Part shown: piece after piece, positions 35,116-43,113 of the stretch
How positions within the stretch are numbered: the first letter of the stretch is position 1
How the letters are laid out: each line of letters begins with the position of its first letter
Source of the DNA: JACSRF01 sp964504445
GTDB taxonomy: Bacteria; Chloroflexota; Anaerolineae; Promineifilales; Promineifilaceae
Direction of reading: 5' to 3'
Length of the DNA stretch: 64,000 nt
NCBI GenBank assembly: GCA_964504445.1
Contig: CAZDEO010000022.1
Span: 1-64,000 of the forward strand
Translations under genes and position numbers: made by a program
The notes under the pieces: generated by a model
The model's input: the letters and a program-made list of their open reading frames with translations, nothing else
What the model was told of the DNA's origin: nothing
Database searches by the model: none

Positions 35116-36423
35116 CTAGGCCCGTCGCAGCACGGCAAACAGCAGCACGCCTAGCAGCAGCACCGCCACAACCATGACCGCCAGACCCACCCAGGCAAAG
35201 GAGCCGCCCTCGTCAGCTGCCGCCGGTTCCGGGGCGGTGGTGGGCACAACGGCCGTTGGCAGTTCTGTGTTGCTGGCAACCGTGTCCGGGCTAGACGTGT
35301 CCGTGCTGGTAATTTCCCCCCGGGGTGGTATCCGGCTGCCAAACTCCAGGCCCACCGTTTTGCCCTCTTCCACATTAATGGCCGCGCTGGCGGCCGTGGT
35401 CATTTCCAACGCGCCGGGCACAATTTGCGTGACCTGGTACGTCCCTGTGGGCACGCCCTCAAAGCAAAACGGCGACTCTTCTCCGGTAGAAATGGTCTCG
35501 CCAATCCGTACCTCTGCGCTGGCTACGCTAAAGGTCACGCCCGCCATATACCCTTCGTTCTCATCGCGTACGCCGTTGCCGTTTTCATCCGCAAAGGCAT
35601 TCACGCACACGCGGCCCCCTGTTGGCGTAGGGGAGGGCGTCACCGTAGGCGTGTTGGTGGGCGTGGGCGTAAATTCCGGCGTGGGCGTGGCCGTGGGCGG
35701 CACAGGCGTATTGGTTGCTGGTGGGGGCGGAGGAGGGGTGTTCGTGGGTGGCGGGCCTACTTCCACCAACTGGGCGGCATCATAATAGGTGTCCAGGAAC
35801 TTGTAGCATTGATTGACGCCACGCACAGCCCAATCAGCCGAAGTAAAGACCGTGATGGTGTTCCCCGTTGCGGTAGCTTGTACCGAGAAACGCACCCACT
35901 GGTCATGGGCGTTGCCCGCTGTGCCCCACACCACATCCCCATCCGACCAAAGGCCGCTGCCGTTGGGGTCAATGCCGGCGCGAATGTTCATATTCAGGCC
36001 GGTATACGAAGGGGCGGGCGCCCCTTCCATAGCGCCACGCCCGCGGGCGTAGAAGGAAAACTCGTAGGTAGCCCCTGGCGTCACGCTCACGTTTTGCCAC
36101 ATACCGGCTGACCAGGTGTCCCAATTGTTACCAATGTATTGGGAACTGCTGCCTTCGTACACAAAATCGGTGGCCTGCCCCCAGCGGGGTAGCTTCCAGT
36201 AACCGTTGGTGCAGTCGCCAAAGAGGTCTGGGGTGCTTTCGCGGTGCCAGCGGATCCAATCTTGCGCCCCGCCGTTGTTGCTCGCCGGGTAGGGGGCCTC
36301 GAAGCCAGGGTTTTTGAGCAAGTTGGCGCCTTGGGCCTGCACGGCCGTTGCCCCCTCACGCGGCGCAGCAAAAAATAGCGCCAGCATCATTACAACAAAC
36401 AACACGAAACTCATCTTTCTCAT
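35116..36423 (-). CDS. Anchored surface protein: beta-sandwich, PT linker, Cna-B/SdrD-like domain
   Basis: 435 residues. A signal peptide (about 1-31) is followed by a CBM/galactose-binding-like beta-sandwich (about 34-215, LLKNPGFEAPYP ... YEFSFYARGRG). A Pro/Thr-rich linker (PTPT, about 220-270) leads to an SdrD/Cna-B-like domain (CVNAFADENGNGVRDENEGY, about 275-350). A Thr/Ser-rich stalk and a C-terminal transmembrane helix with RRA tail end the protein. It is tethered to the cell surface, and the beta-sandwich may bind carbohydrate. Thr/Pro linkers are typical O-glycosylation sites, and PMT-like enzymes are encoded on both sides. It shares the ENGNGVRD-type domain and tail architecture with the next gene. 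Confidence 0.8.
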   Translation of the reverse strand: MRKMSFVLFVVMMLALFFAAPREGATAVQAQGANLLKNPGFEAPYPASNNGGAQDWIRWHRESTPDLFGDCTNGYWKLPRWGQATDFVYEGSSSQYIGNNWDTWSAGMWQNVSVTPGATYEFSFYARGRGAMEGAPAPSYTGLNMNIRAGIDPNGSGLWSDGDVVWGTAGNAHDQWVRFSVQATATGNTITVFTSADWAVRGVNQCYKFLDTYYDAAQLVEVGPPPTNTPPPPPPATNTPVPPTATPTPEFTPTPTNTPTVTPSPTPTGGRVCVNAFADENGNGVRDENEGYMAGVTFSVASAEVRIGETISTGEESPFCFEGVPTGTYQVTQIVPGALEMTTAASAAINVEEGKTVGLEFGSRIPPRGEITSTDTSSPDTVASNTELPTAVVPTTAPEPAAADEGGSFAWVGLAVMVVAVLLLGVLLFAVLRRA

Positions 36424-36443
36424 AACATCACCTTGTAACGAGT

Positions 36444-36490
36444 AATGAACAATTCACAATTTATTGTTCATTATTCATTGTTCACTCTCA
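36444..36490. repeat. Short-word repeat, AACAATTCACAATTTATTGTTCATT family
   Basis: Words of the GAACAATTCAC / TTGTTCATTATTCATTGTTCAC type overlap the end of the LysM-protein gene. The final word encodes its C-terminal VNNE and stop. Confidence 0.7.
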
Positions 36491-37337
36491 ACTGTTTCCA
36501 AATCAACAAGAATATCACACCCACCAGCAAGATCATAGCGACTAATGCGGCGGCCCAAAAGATTGCGCCGGGGTTCCATGTGGCAGTTGTAGGCTGGGGC
36601 GTAGAGTTAGTGTCTGGAGTTGGCATGTTAGAGGCCGGGATTACGGCCGTTGCCCCCGCTGCCGGGCGCACATAACTGCCAAAAGCCAGTTGCGCCACGC
36701 TGCCCACCTGCAAACTAATGGCCCAATCACCATCAGTTGTTAGCACCTCTTGCGCATTAACGGAGCGGGTCACGTGGTAGGCGCCCCCGCGCAGCCCCTC
36801 AATGCAGTGCGGCTCCGAGACACCATCAGTGATGTAGTTGGCGACTACGGCCGTCGCGTCATACACGGTAAAGGCCACCCCTGGGCGCAGCCCTTCACCG
36901 GCATCATGCACCCCATTCCGGTTATCGTCGTGGAAGGCCAGCAGGCAAACGGCCGTGCGCGGTGGCAGTACGGTAGGGCGCGGCGTCGGCGGCGGCAGCG
37001 TCGCCGTGGGCACAGGGGGCACGGTGGGCGTGGCGGGCGGCTCCACCACGCCTACAATCAACAAATCTCCGGGCCGGATGAGGGTGTTCTCCGTCAGCCC
37101 CTCATTCAGCGCCAGCAGTTCGGCAAAAGTCAGCCCATGCCGCCCGGCAATCCACCACAGCGAATCATTGGGCTGCACCACCGCATAGATGATGCCGTTG
37201 GCATCCGGCGTAGACGTGGGCAGCGGCGGCTCTTGGCCCAACGCTGGCGCTGCCAGTAAAAATAACAACAAGATTGAGACGAAAGATGGAAATTTGAAAA
37301 GTGAACCCCTCTTCAATCTCCGCTTCTTATTTTCCAA
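36471..37337 (-). CDS. LysM-domain anchored surface protein with Cna-B/SdrD-like domain
   Basis: About 288 residues. TTG at 37337, after GGAGAGTGGATA, is my preferred start and overlaps the upstream gene by 11 bases. ATG 37379 is the in-frame alternative. A signal peptide (FVSILLLFLLAAPALG) precedes a LysM domain (IIYAVVQPNDSLWWIAGRHGLTFAELLALN), which binds peptidoglycan or chitin-like glycans. A PT linker, an SdrD-like domain (CLLAFHDDNRNGVHDAGEG) and a C-terminal helix with a KQLRVNNE tail follow. The layout parallels the protein at 35116. It is translationally coupled to the glycosyltransferase upstream, which may modify it. Confidence 0.78.
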   Translation of the reverse strand: MENKKRRLKRGSLFKFPSFVSILLLFLLAAPALGQEPPLPTSTPDANGIIYAVVQPNDSLWWIAGRHGLTFAELLALNEGLTENTLIRPGDLLIVGVVEPPATPTVPPVPTATLPPPTPRPTVLPPRTAVCLLAFHDDNRNGVHDAGEGLRPGVAFTVYDATAVVANYITDGVSEPHCIEGLRGGAYHVTRSVNAQEVLTTDGDWAISLQVGSVAQLAFGSYVRPAAGATAVIPASNMPTPDTNSTPQPTTATWNPGAIFWAAALVAMILLVGVIFLLIWKQLRVNNE

Positions 37338-39327
37338 TATCCACTCTCCAGCTATCGCCCGCCGCACGGCCGTTGCCATCCACCAACGGCAGGCGAGTTT
37401 GCGCGGCGTCATACAGGCCCACCAGCACATAATGAACAGTTGGGTCGAAGCTGGCGGGTAAGGGGATAGTGCGCCGCTCATGCAGTTGTAAACCGGGCCG
37501 CCACCAGTCAGACGGCCACAGCCCACTGGCCGGTGGTGCGTCGTCTTGGGCCACCAGCCCGTCAGGGCCAACCAGGTGCACAAAGGCGGTGAGCGGGGGG
37601 ACAACGGCCGTTTCCGCCAGCCAAATCAAATCTACCTGCACCCCTCCATCATACAAAACAGCCTGCGCAGCTTGCAACTGCAGCAAGCCGCCAAAGATGG
37701 CCTGTGGTGGCAGCGGCTGCGCTTCATGCACCCGGTAGGTGGCGTACAGCGGGTAGGCCTCCGGTTCCAGGTCGCCCCGCGCCAGGGGGCCAGCTTCTAC
37801 CCAAACCAGCGCCCTAGGCGGCAGTGCCTCTTGCACAAAATCAACATTACCATAGGGCCACACAAACAAGTGCGCGGGCAGGGGCAGCGGCGCGGGCAGC
37901 CCCGCTTCTGACAAATAGCGGTCTACGTTGGGGTTCATCACCAAAAAGGGCAGCGAGGGCCAGCCAGACCAGTACCGTTCATCCACAAAAAAGGTGGTAT
38001 TGGGGCCGTCCTGGTTCATGCGCTCGGCCAGGGTGCGGGCAGCCTGCTCAAAGAGGTAGCCGGTGTCGGGGCTGCGGCTGTAATGGGCATAATCGCGCAC
38101 GGTAACGGCCGTGCTGCCCACCAGCAGCAGCGCCACCACCAGCGCCGCCAGCCAGGGCCGCCGCAGCCAATCCGCTATCTGGGCTAACCCCAGGGCGGGT
38201 AAAATGACGACGGCGGGCAATACGCCAGCCGCGCGCAAAAAATGAGGCGTATCCGCAGCTAAAATTGTTGGCCCCAGCATAATACCCACCCAAAGCAGCA
38301 GCACCCCTGCCGCCGGACGCCGCCAGTAGCGCAAGCACCACACCACGCCCAAGAGAAAGGGTAGCGCCATCAACAGGTCGAACACGGGACGCCCCGCCGG
38401 GTTATGGCGCAAAATGGGGTCGCCGCGCCAGACAAACATGCCCAACGCCGCTCCCGTCTGGCGCAGCAGCGTGCCCCACAGGTCGCCACCGTTAACGGCC
38501 GTATTCCACACCGACACTTGCCCGGTACGCCCCAGCAAGATCTCTGGCTGTTGGGCAGCTAATAGCGCGAAGGGAAACAGGGTAACGGCCGTGCCGAGGG
38601 CGAAGAATAGGTAATCCATAATCCGTGAGCCGTAATCCGTAATCCGTGAGCCGTAATCCGTAATCCGTGAGCCATGAGCGGTGTGCGGTGAGTGCTTATT
38701 GCGCTGATACCTGGCGCCTGACGCCTGATTTCTGACCTTCAAATACAAGGCAATGGCGACCAGCAAAACCGGCGTAAACCGGGCCGCCAAATAGGTGTAA
38801 AAGGTTGCTCCATACACCAGCCCCGCGGCCAGCCACAGCCAGCCATTGCGCCGCCGGTACGCCCGCGTGCCCAGCCAAAAGGTCAGCCCGAGCAAGGGAG
38901 CCAGCAGAATGACCCGCAGCCCGATGCGGCTGAGGTGTATGGGCCACAAGGTAATGGCCCACAGCACTGCCGCCAGCAGCCCGACTCGCCGCCCAAACCA
39001 TTCTTTTGCCAGCAGGTAAACCACCAGGGTGGTCAGGCTGCCCGCTAGCGCCGCGCCCAGGCGCACGGCCAACGCGCTGCGGCCCAACAGGGAAATGGCC
39101 CCGGCGGTCAGGTAGATGTAGGCTGGTTCACGGCCGTTATTGGCCGCAAAAAAGAGGGTGTGCTCCCCTTCCAGCACGCGCAAGGCGTCCAGGCCGTTGG
39201 TTGCCTCGTCGCGGTACAGCCCCGGCGGCCAGTCGCCCAGCTGCCAGAAACGCAGGAAAACGGCCGTAGCCAATACCCACAACAACAAAGCCCACCCCAA
39301 CCGCGGTGAGCTTACCCTTCGTTCCAT
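37327..39327 (-). CDS. GT-C glycosyltransferase, PMT/ArnT-like
   Basis: About 666 residues from ATG 39327; AAGGAATGAAC gives it proper spacing, and an ATG two codons earlier is too close. After TM1 the catalytic-type loop PPGLYRDEATNGLDALRVL carries the Asp-Glu pair of PMT-like enzymes, and GREPAYIYLTAGAISLLGRS follows. About 11 helices are followed by an extracytoplasmic beta module (VQVDLIWLAETAVVPPLTAF ... HYVLVGLYD) shared with the proteins at 18271 and 31996. It probably uses a polyprenyl-phosphate sugar to glycosylate surface targets such as the adjacent Thr-rich proteins. A tandem word repeat encodes GSRITDY three times in a loop. Confidence 0.8.
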   Translation of the reverse strand: MERRVSSPRLGWALLLWVLATAVFLRFWQLGDWPPGLYRDEATNGLDALRVLEGEHTLFFAANNGREPAYIYLTAGAISLLGRSALAVRLGAALAGSLTTLVVYLLAKEWFGRRVGLLAAVLWAITLWPIHLSRIGLRVILLAPLLGLTFWLGTRAYRRRNGWLWLAAGLVYGATFYTYLAARFTPVLLVAIALYLKVRNQASGARYQRNKHSPHTAHGSRITDYGSRITDYGSRIMDYLFFALGTAVTLFPFALLAAQQPEILLGRTGQVSVWNTAVNGGDLWGTLLRQTGAALGMFVWRGDPILRHNPAGRPVFDLLMALPFLLGVVWCLRYWRRPAAGVLLLWVGIMLGPTILAADTPHFLRAAGVLPAVVILPALGLAQIADWLRRPWLAALVVALLLVGSTAVTVRDYAHYSRSPDTGYLFEQAARTLAERMNQDGPNTTFFVDERYWSGWPSLPFLVMNPNVDRYLSEAGLPAPLPLPAHLFVWPYGNVDFVQEALPPRALVWVEAGPLARGDLEPEAYPLYATYRVHEAQPLPPQAIFGGLLQLQAAQAVLYDGGVQVDLIWLAETAVVPPLTAFVHLVGPDGLVAQDDAPPASGLWPSDWWRPGLQLHERRTIPLPASFDPTVHYVLVGLYDAAQTRLPLVDGNGRAAGDSWRVDIGK
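38611..38694. repeat. In-frame tandem repeat, 21-bp units of the CCGTAATCCGTGAG word
   Basis: CCGTAATCCGTAATCCGTGAG units repeat about three times within the GT-C gene. The 21-bp period keeps frame and produces three successive GSRITDY/GSRIMDY heptapeptides. It is the same word as the spacer repeats at 2404, 61845 and 63448. A further word (GGCGCCTGACGCCTGA) follows at about 38711-38730. Confidence 0.92.
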
Positions 39328-39487
39328 GTTCATTCCTTGCGCTTGCCAGCTTGTAAGTTTGCTTGTCAGGCTAATTCCCTGAATGCTGAATCGCTAATAG
39401 GCTATTTGTCAAAGCGGGGCAAGTATAGCAAAATACCCAAGAGCCTGCGAACATGGTACGCCTGCCCGCATACTCGCACACTCACCT

Positions 39488-40600
39488 ATGCGCATTCTAA
39501 TGTTGTCTAAAGCCTGCCTGGTCGGGCCTTATCAGCGAAAGCTAGAAGAGATTGCCCGCTTTGATGACGTGGAACTGTTGGTGGTGGTGCCGCCATTCTG
39601 GAATGACCCCGCTGGGCGCGTGGATTTGGAGCGCAATTATACCCAAGGCTACCGGCTGGTGGTTGACCCGATACGTTGGAACGGCCGTTACCACCTGCAC
39701 TACTACCCCCTTTTACCCCGCCGCCTGGCCGAATTTCGGCCCCACATCGTACACATTGACGAAGAGCCATATAATTTTGCTACCTGGCAAGCCCTGCGGC
39801 AGGCCAAAGCGGTGGGGGCGCAAGCCCTCTTCTTTAGCTGGCAAAATCTGCACCGTCGCTATCCTTTCCCCTTTAGCCTGCTGGAAAAGCAGGTACTGGC
39901 AGGGGTAGACTATGCCCTGATGGGCAACCGCGAAGCAGTAGCTGTGTGGCAGGCCAAAGGCTACCCGGGACCTTACCGGGTCATCCCGCAGTTTGGCGTA
40001 GACCCAGCCCTTTACCACCTGCCACCGCAGCGGCTAGAGCGGGCGGTATTCACCATCGGCTGCGCAAACCGCCGGTTGGTGTATGAAAAGGGAGAAGATC
40101 TCGTGCTGCGGGCCGCCGCTACGCTGCCCGGCTCATGGCAAATTCACATTGCCGGAGAAGGCCCCGCTAAGCCGGAACTGGTAAAATTAGCTCATTCGTT
40201 GAACATTGCGGACCGGGTACTCTTTGGTGGTAATATTGCTTCGGGGCAAATGCCCGGTTATTTACAACAGCTAGACGTATTGGTGCTGGCCTCGCGCACG
40301 CGCCCCAATTGGAAGGAACAGTTTGGCCGGGTGCTGGTGGAGGCGATGGCGTGTGGAACGGCCGTCGTTGGGGCAGACAGCGGCGAAATCCCCCACGTAA
40401 TAGGCGACGCCGGTCTGGTATTCCCCGAAGGCGATGTTGGCGTTCTGCGTGATCACCTGCTGCGACTCATGCAGTCACCGGCTGAAAGGGAAACCTTGGG
40501 GCAAAAAGGGCGACAGCGCGTGCTGGCGCAATACACCCAGGCCCAAATTGCGGCCCAAACCGTCGCCGTTTATCGTGAAATGTTAAAGCCTACCCTATGA
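39488..40600 (+). CDS. Glycosyltransferase family 4
   Basis: A 370-residue GT-B enzyme. The N-terminal Rossmann half includes PHIVHIDEEPYNFATWQALR. The C-terminal nucleotide-sugar half carries EKGEDLVLRAAATLPG, HIAGEGPAKPELVKLAHSL and the EX7E motif in EQFGRVLVEAMACGTAVVG followed by GEIPHVIGDAGLVFP. It transfers a sugar from an NDP-sugar or similar donor at the cytoplasmic face. It is the first gene of a four-gene plus-strand run, each overlapping or nearly touching the next. A 154-base spacer separates it from the divergent GT-C gene. Confidence 0.92.
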   Translation: MRILMLSKACLVGPYQRKLEEIARFDDVELLVVVPPFWNDPAGRVDLERNYTQGYRLVVDPIRWNGRYHLHYYPLLPRRLAEFRPHIVHIDEEPYNFATWQALRQAKAVGAQALFFSWQNLHRRYPFPFSLLEKQVLAGVDYALMGNREAVAVWQAKGYPGPYRVIPQFGVDPALYHLPPQRLERAVFTIGCANRRLVYEKGEDLVLRAAATLPGSWQIHIAGEGPAKPELVKLAHSLNIADRVLFGGNIASGQMPGYLQQLDVLVLASRTRPNWKEQFGRVLVEAMACGTAVVGADSGEIPHVIGDAGLVFPEGDVGVLRDHLLRLMQSPAERETLGQKGRQRVLAQYTQAQIAAQTVAVYREMLKPTL

Positions 40601-41658
40601 GTAACTACGACACGATACCAGATGACAAAACAGTCAGCACCAAGAAAATCCGGCACGGCCGTCGGGTACTTGGGGCGGCTTTGCTGGCCATCTCTTTGAT
40701 GCTGGCTATTTACCTGCTGGTGGCCTATATGGGCTGGCAAAGTGGACAGGCCTTACTGGTAGAGAAGCAACAAACCGCGTTAACCAACCTGATTAATCGC
40801 CAGATGGGGCTAGCTGCGGAGAACATTACCCAGGGCAGCTATACGCTAGCTATCCGGCGCCTGGAATGGGTGTTAGAACGCTCGCCGGGCAATGCCCAGG
40901 CAGAAGCGCTGTTACAAGAGGCCCAAAGCGCCCTGCACGTTGCGTTAACCCCTAACGCGCCCCAGGTCTCCCCCACATCCACAGCCACCCCGCCACCTTC
41001 GCCCACCCCTGGGGCAATTTCCGATCCGGAACAAGAATTACAGCGCATTCGCCGCCTGATGGCCAATGAAACCTGGGAAGAAGCCGCACGCGCCCTCGTC
41101 TCTTTCCAACGGCAATTTCCCGACTATGAACGCCAGGAAACCAACCAAATGCTCTATGATGCCTACCTGAATTCGGGGCTGCGGCTTGTTGATGGGGAGC
41201 AGGTTGAATTAGGGTTGTATTATCTGAGCCTGGCGGAAAATTTAGGCGACCTGCCTCAAGAAGCAGAGGATTACCGGCTGTGGGCTAACTGGTATTTGCA
41301 GGGAATTGGCTTTTATGGCGTCAATTGGGAGTTTGCCGTGGGCTATTTTCAGGATTTATGCTTGGTAGCGCCTTTTTACCAGTCGTCGTGCGACCTACTG
41401 TATGAGTCGCTGGTGGCATTAGGCGACCAGTATGGGGCTGCCGGTGAATGGTGCCCGGCGCAGGAGTATTATCGGGAGGCCAATGGCCAAAGGCGGAGCG
41501 TTGTCCTAACCGAAAAAATTGAAACGGCCGTTACCAACTGCAACGACGCCACGCCTACTCCAGAAACCATTACCAACACCCTGCCCTTTACCCAGACCCA
41601 GCAGTTTTTGCCGCCATTCTATGAAACCCCAGAAGTGATTGCGCCCAAAAGACCATAA
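40597..41658 (+). CDS. Single-pass membrane protein with TPR-like repeats
   Basis: 353 residues. A short basic cytoplasmic N-terminus (TKKIRHGRRVLG) and one transmembrane helix (about 28-50) lead to an extracytoplasmic helical region with TPR-like patterns (NITQGSYTLAIRRLEWVLERSPGNAQAEALL; MANETWEEAARALVSFQRQFP). A PTSTATPPPSPTP linker lies between the two repeat regions. The start overlaps the GT4 stop (ATGA). It is likely a scaffold for assembling surface components. No enzymatic motif was seen. Confidence 0.7.
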   Translation: MSNYDTIPDDKTVSTKKIRHGRRVLGAALLAISLMLAIYLLVAYMGWQSGQALLVEKQQTALTNLINRQMGLAAENITQGSYTLAIRRLEWVLERSPGNAQAEALLQEAQSALHVALTPNAPQVSPTSTATPPPSPTPGAISDPEQELQRIRRLMANETWEEAARALVSFQRQFPDYERQETNQMLYDAYLNSGLRLVDGEQVELGLYYLSLAENLGDLPQEAEDYRLWANWYLQGIGFYGVNWEFAVGYFQDLCLVAPFYQSSCDLLYESLVALGDQYGAAGEWCPAQEYYREANGQRRSVVLTEKIETAVTNCNDATPTPETITNTLPFTQTQQFLPPFYETPEVIAPKRP

Positions 41659-41700
41659 ACCATTTTGTCACTTTTGGCAGCACGCGCTATAAACAAGCTT

Positions 41701-43113
41701 ATGCCTGAACTTGGTGAACCTCTCAGCGATCGCGAACTAGACGTTTTGGCCTGCATGGTACAAGGCGCCTCCAACAAGGATATCGCAGCGGACCTCTTCA
41801 TCAGCGAGAACACGGTCAAAGTCCATTTGCGGCGCATTTACGCCAAGTTGGGCGTTTCTTCGCGTACTGAAGCCACGACGGTGGCCCTGCAAAAAGGGCT
41901 AGTAGCTGTGCCGGGTCTGGAAACAACGGATCCAGAAACGGCGGGCGCACTGCTTGTGCCCCTTGTGGACCCTCTGGCTGAAGCGGCTACGGCCGTAAAT
42001 CAGAACGAAGCCGAGATAACAGAGAGCGTTGGAGAAACGGCCGTGCCCCGTTCTTCACGCCTGTCACCCTGGCGCAGCGCCGGGCTGGGTGTGATGCTGG
42101 TCATCATTGCCGTGCTGCTGGGGCTGCTCATCTGGCAGCAGCAAAATGCGCTGGCGCCTACCGTAACCGCCACTCCAGCCACGTCTTGCGACGAACACCC
42201 CCTGGGCGATTCCCGCTGGTTAACCAGCCACGCCCTGCCAGACGGGGGAAGGGCGTCCATGGCCACCGCGGCCGTGGGGCTAAACATTTACCTGGTGGGT
42301 GGCGAAAATGCCCAAGGCGTTGTCAACCGGGTAGATATTTTCGACACCATTAATTGCCGCTGGGAAGAGGGCGCGCCCAAGCCTACGGCCGTTTCCGACA
42401 TCACTGCGGCCGTTCTCTTTGGCGAAATTTACGTCCCTGGCGGGCGTGCCGCAGATGGCCAGCCGCTTAGTGCGGTAGAAGTGTACAGCCCGGCCAACAA
42501 TTTGTGGCGCACCGCGGCTTCCTTACCCACGCCCCTCAGTGGCGGGCTGGTGTTGCCCCAAAACGGCCGTCTTTACCTTTTTGGTGGCTGGAACGGCGAA
42601 ACCTATCTGGACACCGCCTACGAATACGATCCGGCCCAAGACACCTGGCAGGCTTTGCCCTCTATGAATGCACCCCGCGCATCAGCTGCCGGCGGGGTCA
42701 TTGGCAATAGTTTGTATGTGGTCGGCGGGTATGACGGCGTTACCGAACTGGATACATGTGCCACCTATGACAATACCAGCCAGGCCTGGCAAGAATGCCC
42801 CCCCCTGCTGCAGCCACGGGCCGGGGCCGGAGCCGTGGTGTTACTCAATAAACTGTACGTGCTAGGGGGTGGGCTGCTGCCCACCAGCGAGGTGCTTTTT
42901 AGCGAAGAGTACAACCCGGCTACGCAATCCTGGCACATGATTGAAACGCCCTGGCTGCAGGATAGCCCCACATGGTTTGCGCCTGGCGTCAGCAACGTGG
43001 AGACGCGCATTTACGCCTTTGGCGGTCGCCAGCAGGAGACCTTGCTGGCAGACACATTCGTGCTGCGGGCTGTTTTCCAGACGTTTCTGCCGACCTTTCC
43101 TACCCAACCATGA
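41701..43113 (+). CDS. LuxR-type HTH fused through a membrane helix to a kelch propeller
   Basis: About 470 residues from ATG 41701 (TTG 41665 possible). The N-terminal LuxR-family HTH is LSDRELDVLACMVQGASNKDIAADLFISENTVKVHLRRIY, followed by GVSSRTEA. A linker and one transmembrane helix (about residues 140-160, LGVMLVIIAVLLGLLIW) follow. The C-terminal half has about five to six kelch repeats (VYLVGG/LYLFGGW...YDPAQDTWQALPSM; LYVVGGYDG), predicted outside. A DNA-binding domain fixed to the membrane with an external propeller suggests one-component sensing of a surface ligand. It overlaps the next gene (ATGA at 43110). It may regulate this island. Confidence 0.85.
   Translation: MPELGEPLSDRELDVLACMVQGASNKDIAADLFISENTVKVHLRRIYAKLGVSSRTEATTVALQKGLVAVPGLETTDPETAGALLVPLVDPLAEAATAVNQNEAEITESVGETAVPRSSRLSPWRSAGLGVMLVIIAVLLGLLIWQQQNALAPTVTATPATSCDEHPLGDSRWLTSHALPDGGRASMATAAVGLNIYLVGGENAQGVVNRVDIFDTINCRWEEGAPKPTAVSDITAAVLFGEIYVPGGRAADGQPLSAVEVYSPANNLWRTAASLPTPLSGGLVLPQNGRLYLFGGWNGETYLDTAYEYDPAQDTWQALPSMNAPRASAAGGVIGNSLYVVGGYDGVTELDTCATYDNTSQAWQECPPLLQPRAGAGAVVLLNKLYVLGGGLLPTSEVLFSEEYNPATQSWHMIETPWLQDSPTWFAPGVSNVETRIYAFGGRQQETLLADTFVLRAVFQTFLPTFPTQP

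Noticed and set aside
35116..37337. Sortase-anchored LPxTG proteins
   Set aside because: The C-termini have a hydrophobic helix and basic tail but no LPxTG or close variant, and no sortase gene is present here.
37338..37604. Longer LysM-protein frame starting at 37604
   Set aside because: It would overlap the upstream glycosyltransferase gene by nearly 280 bases; the signal peptide starts much later.
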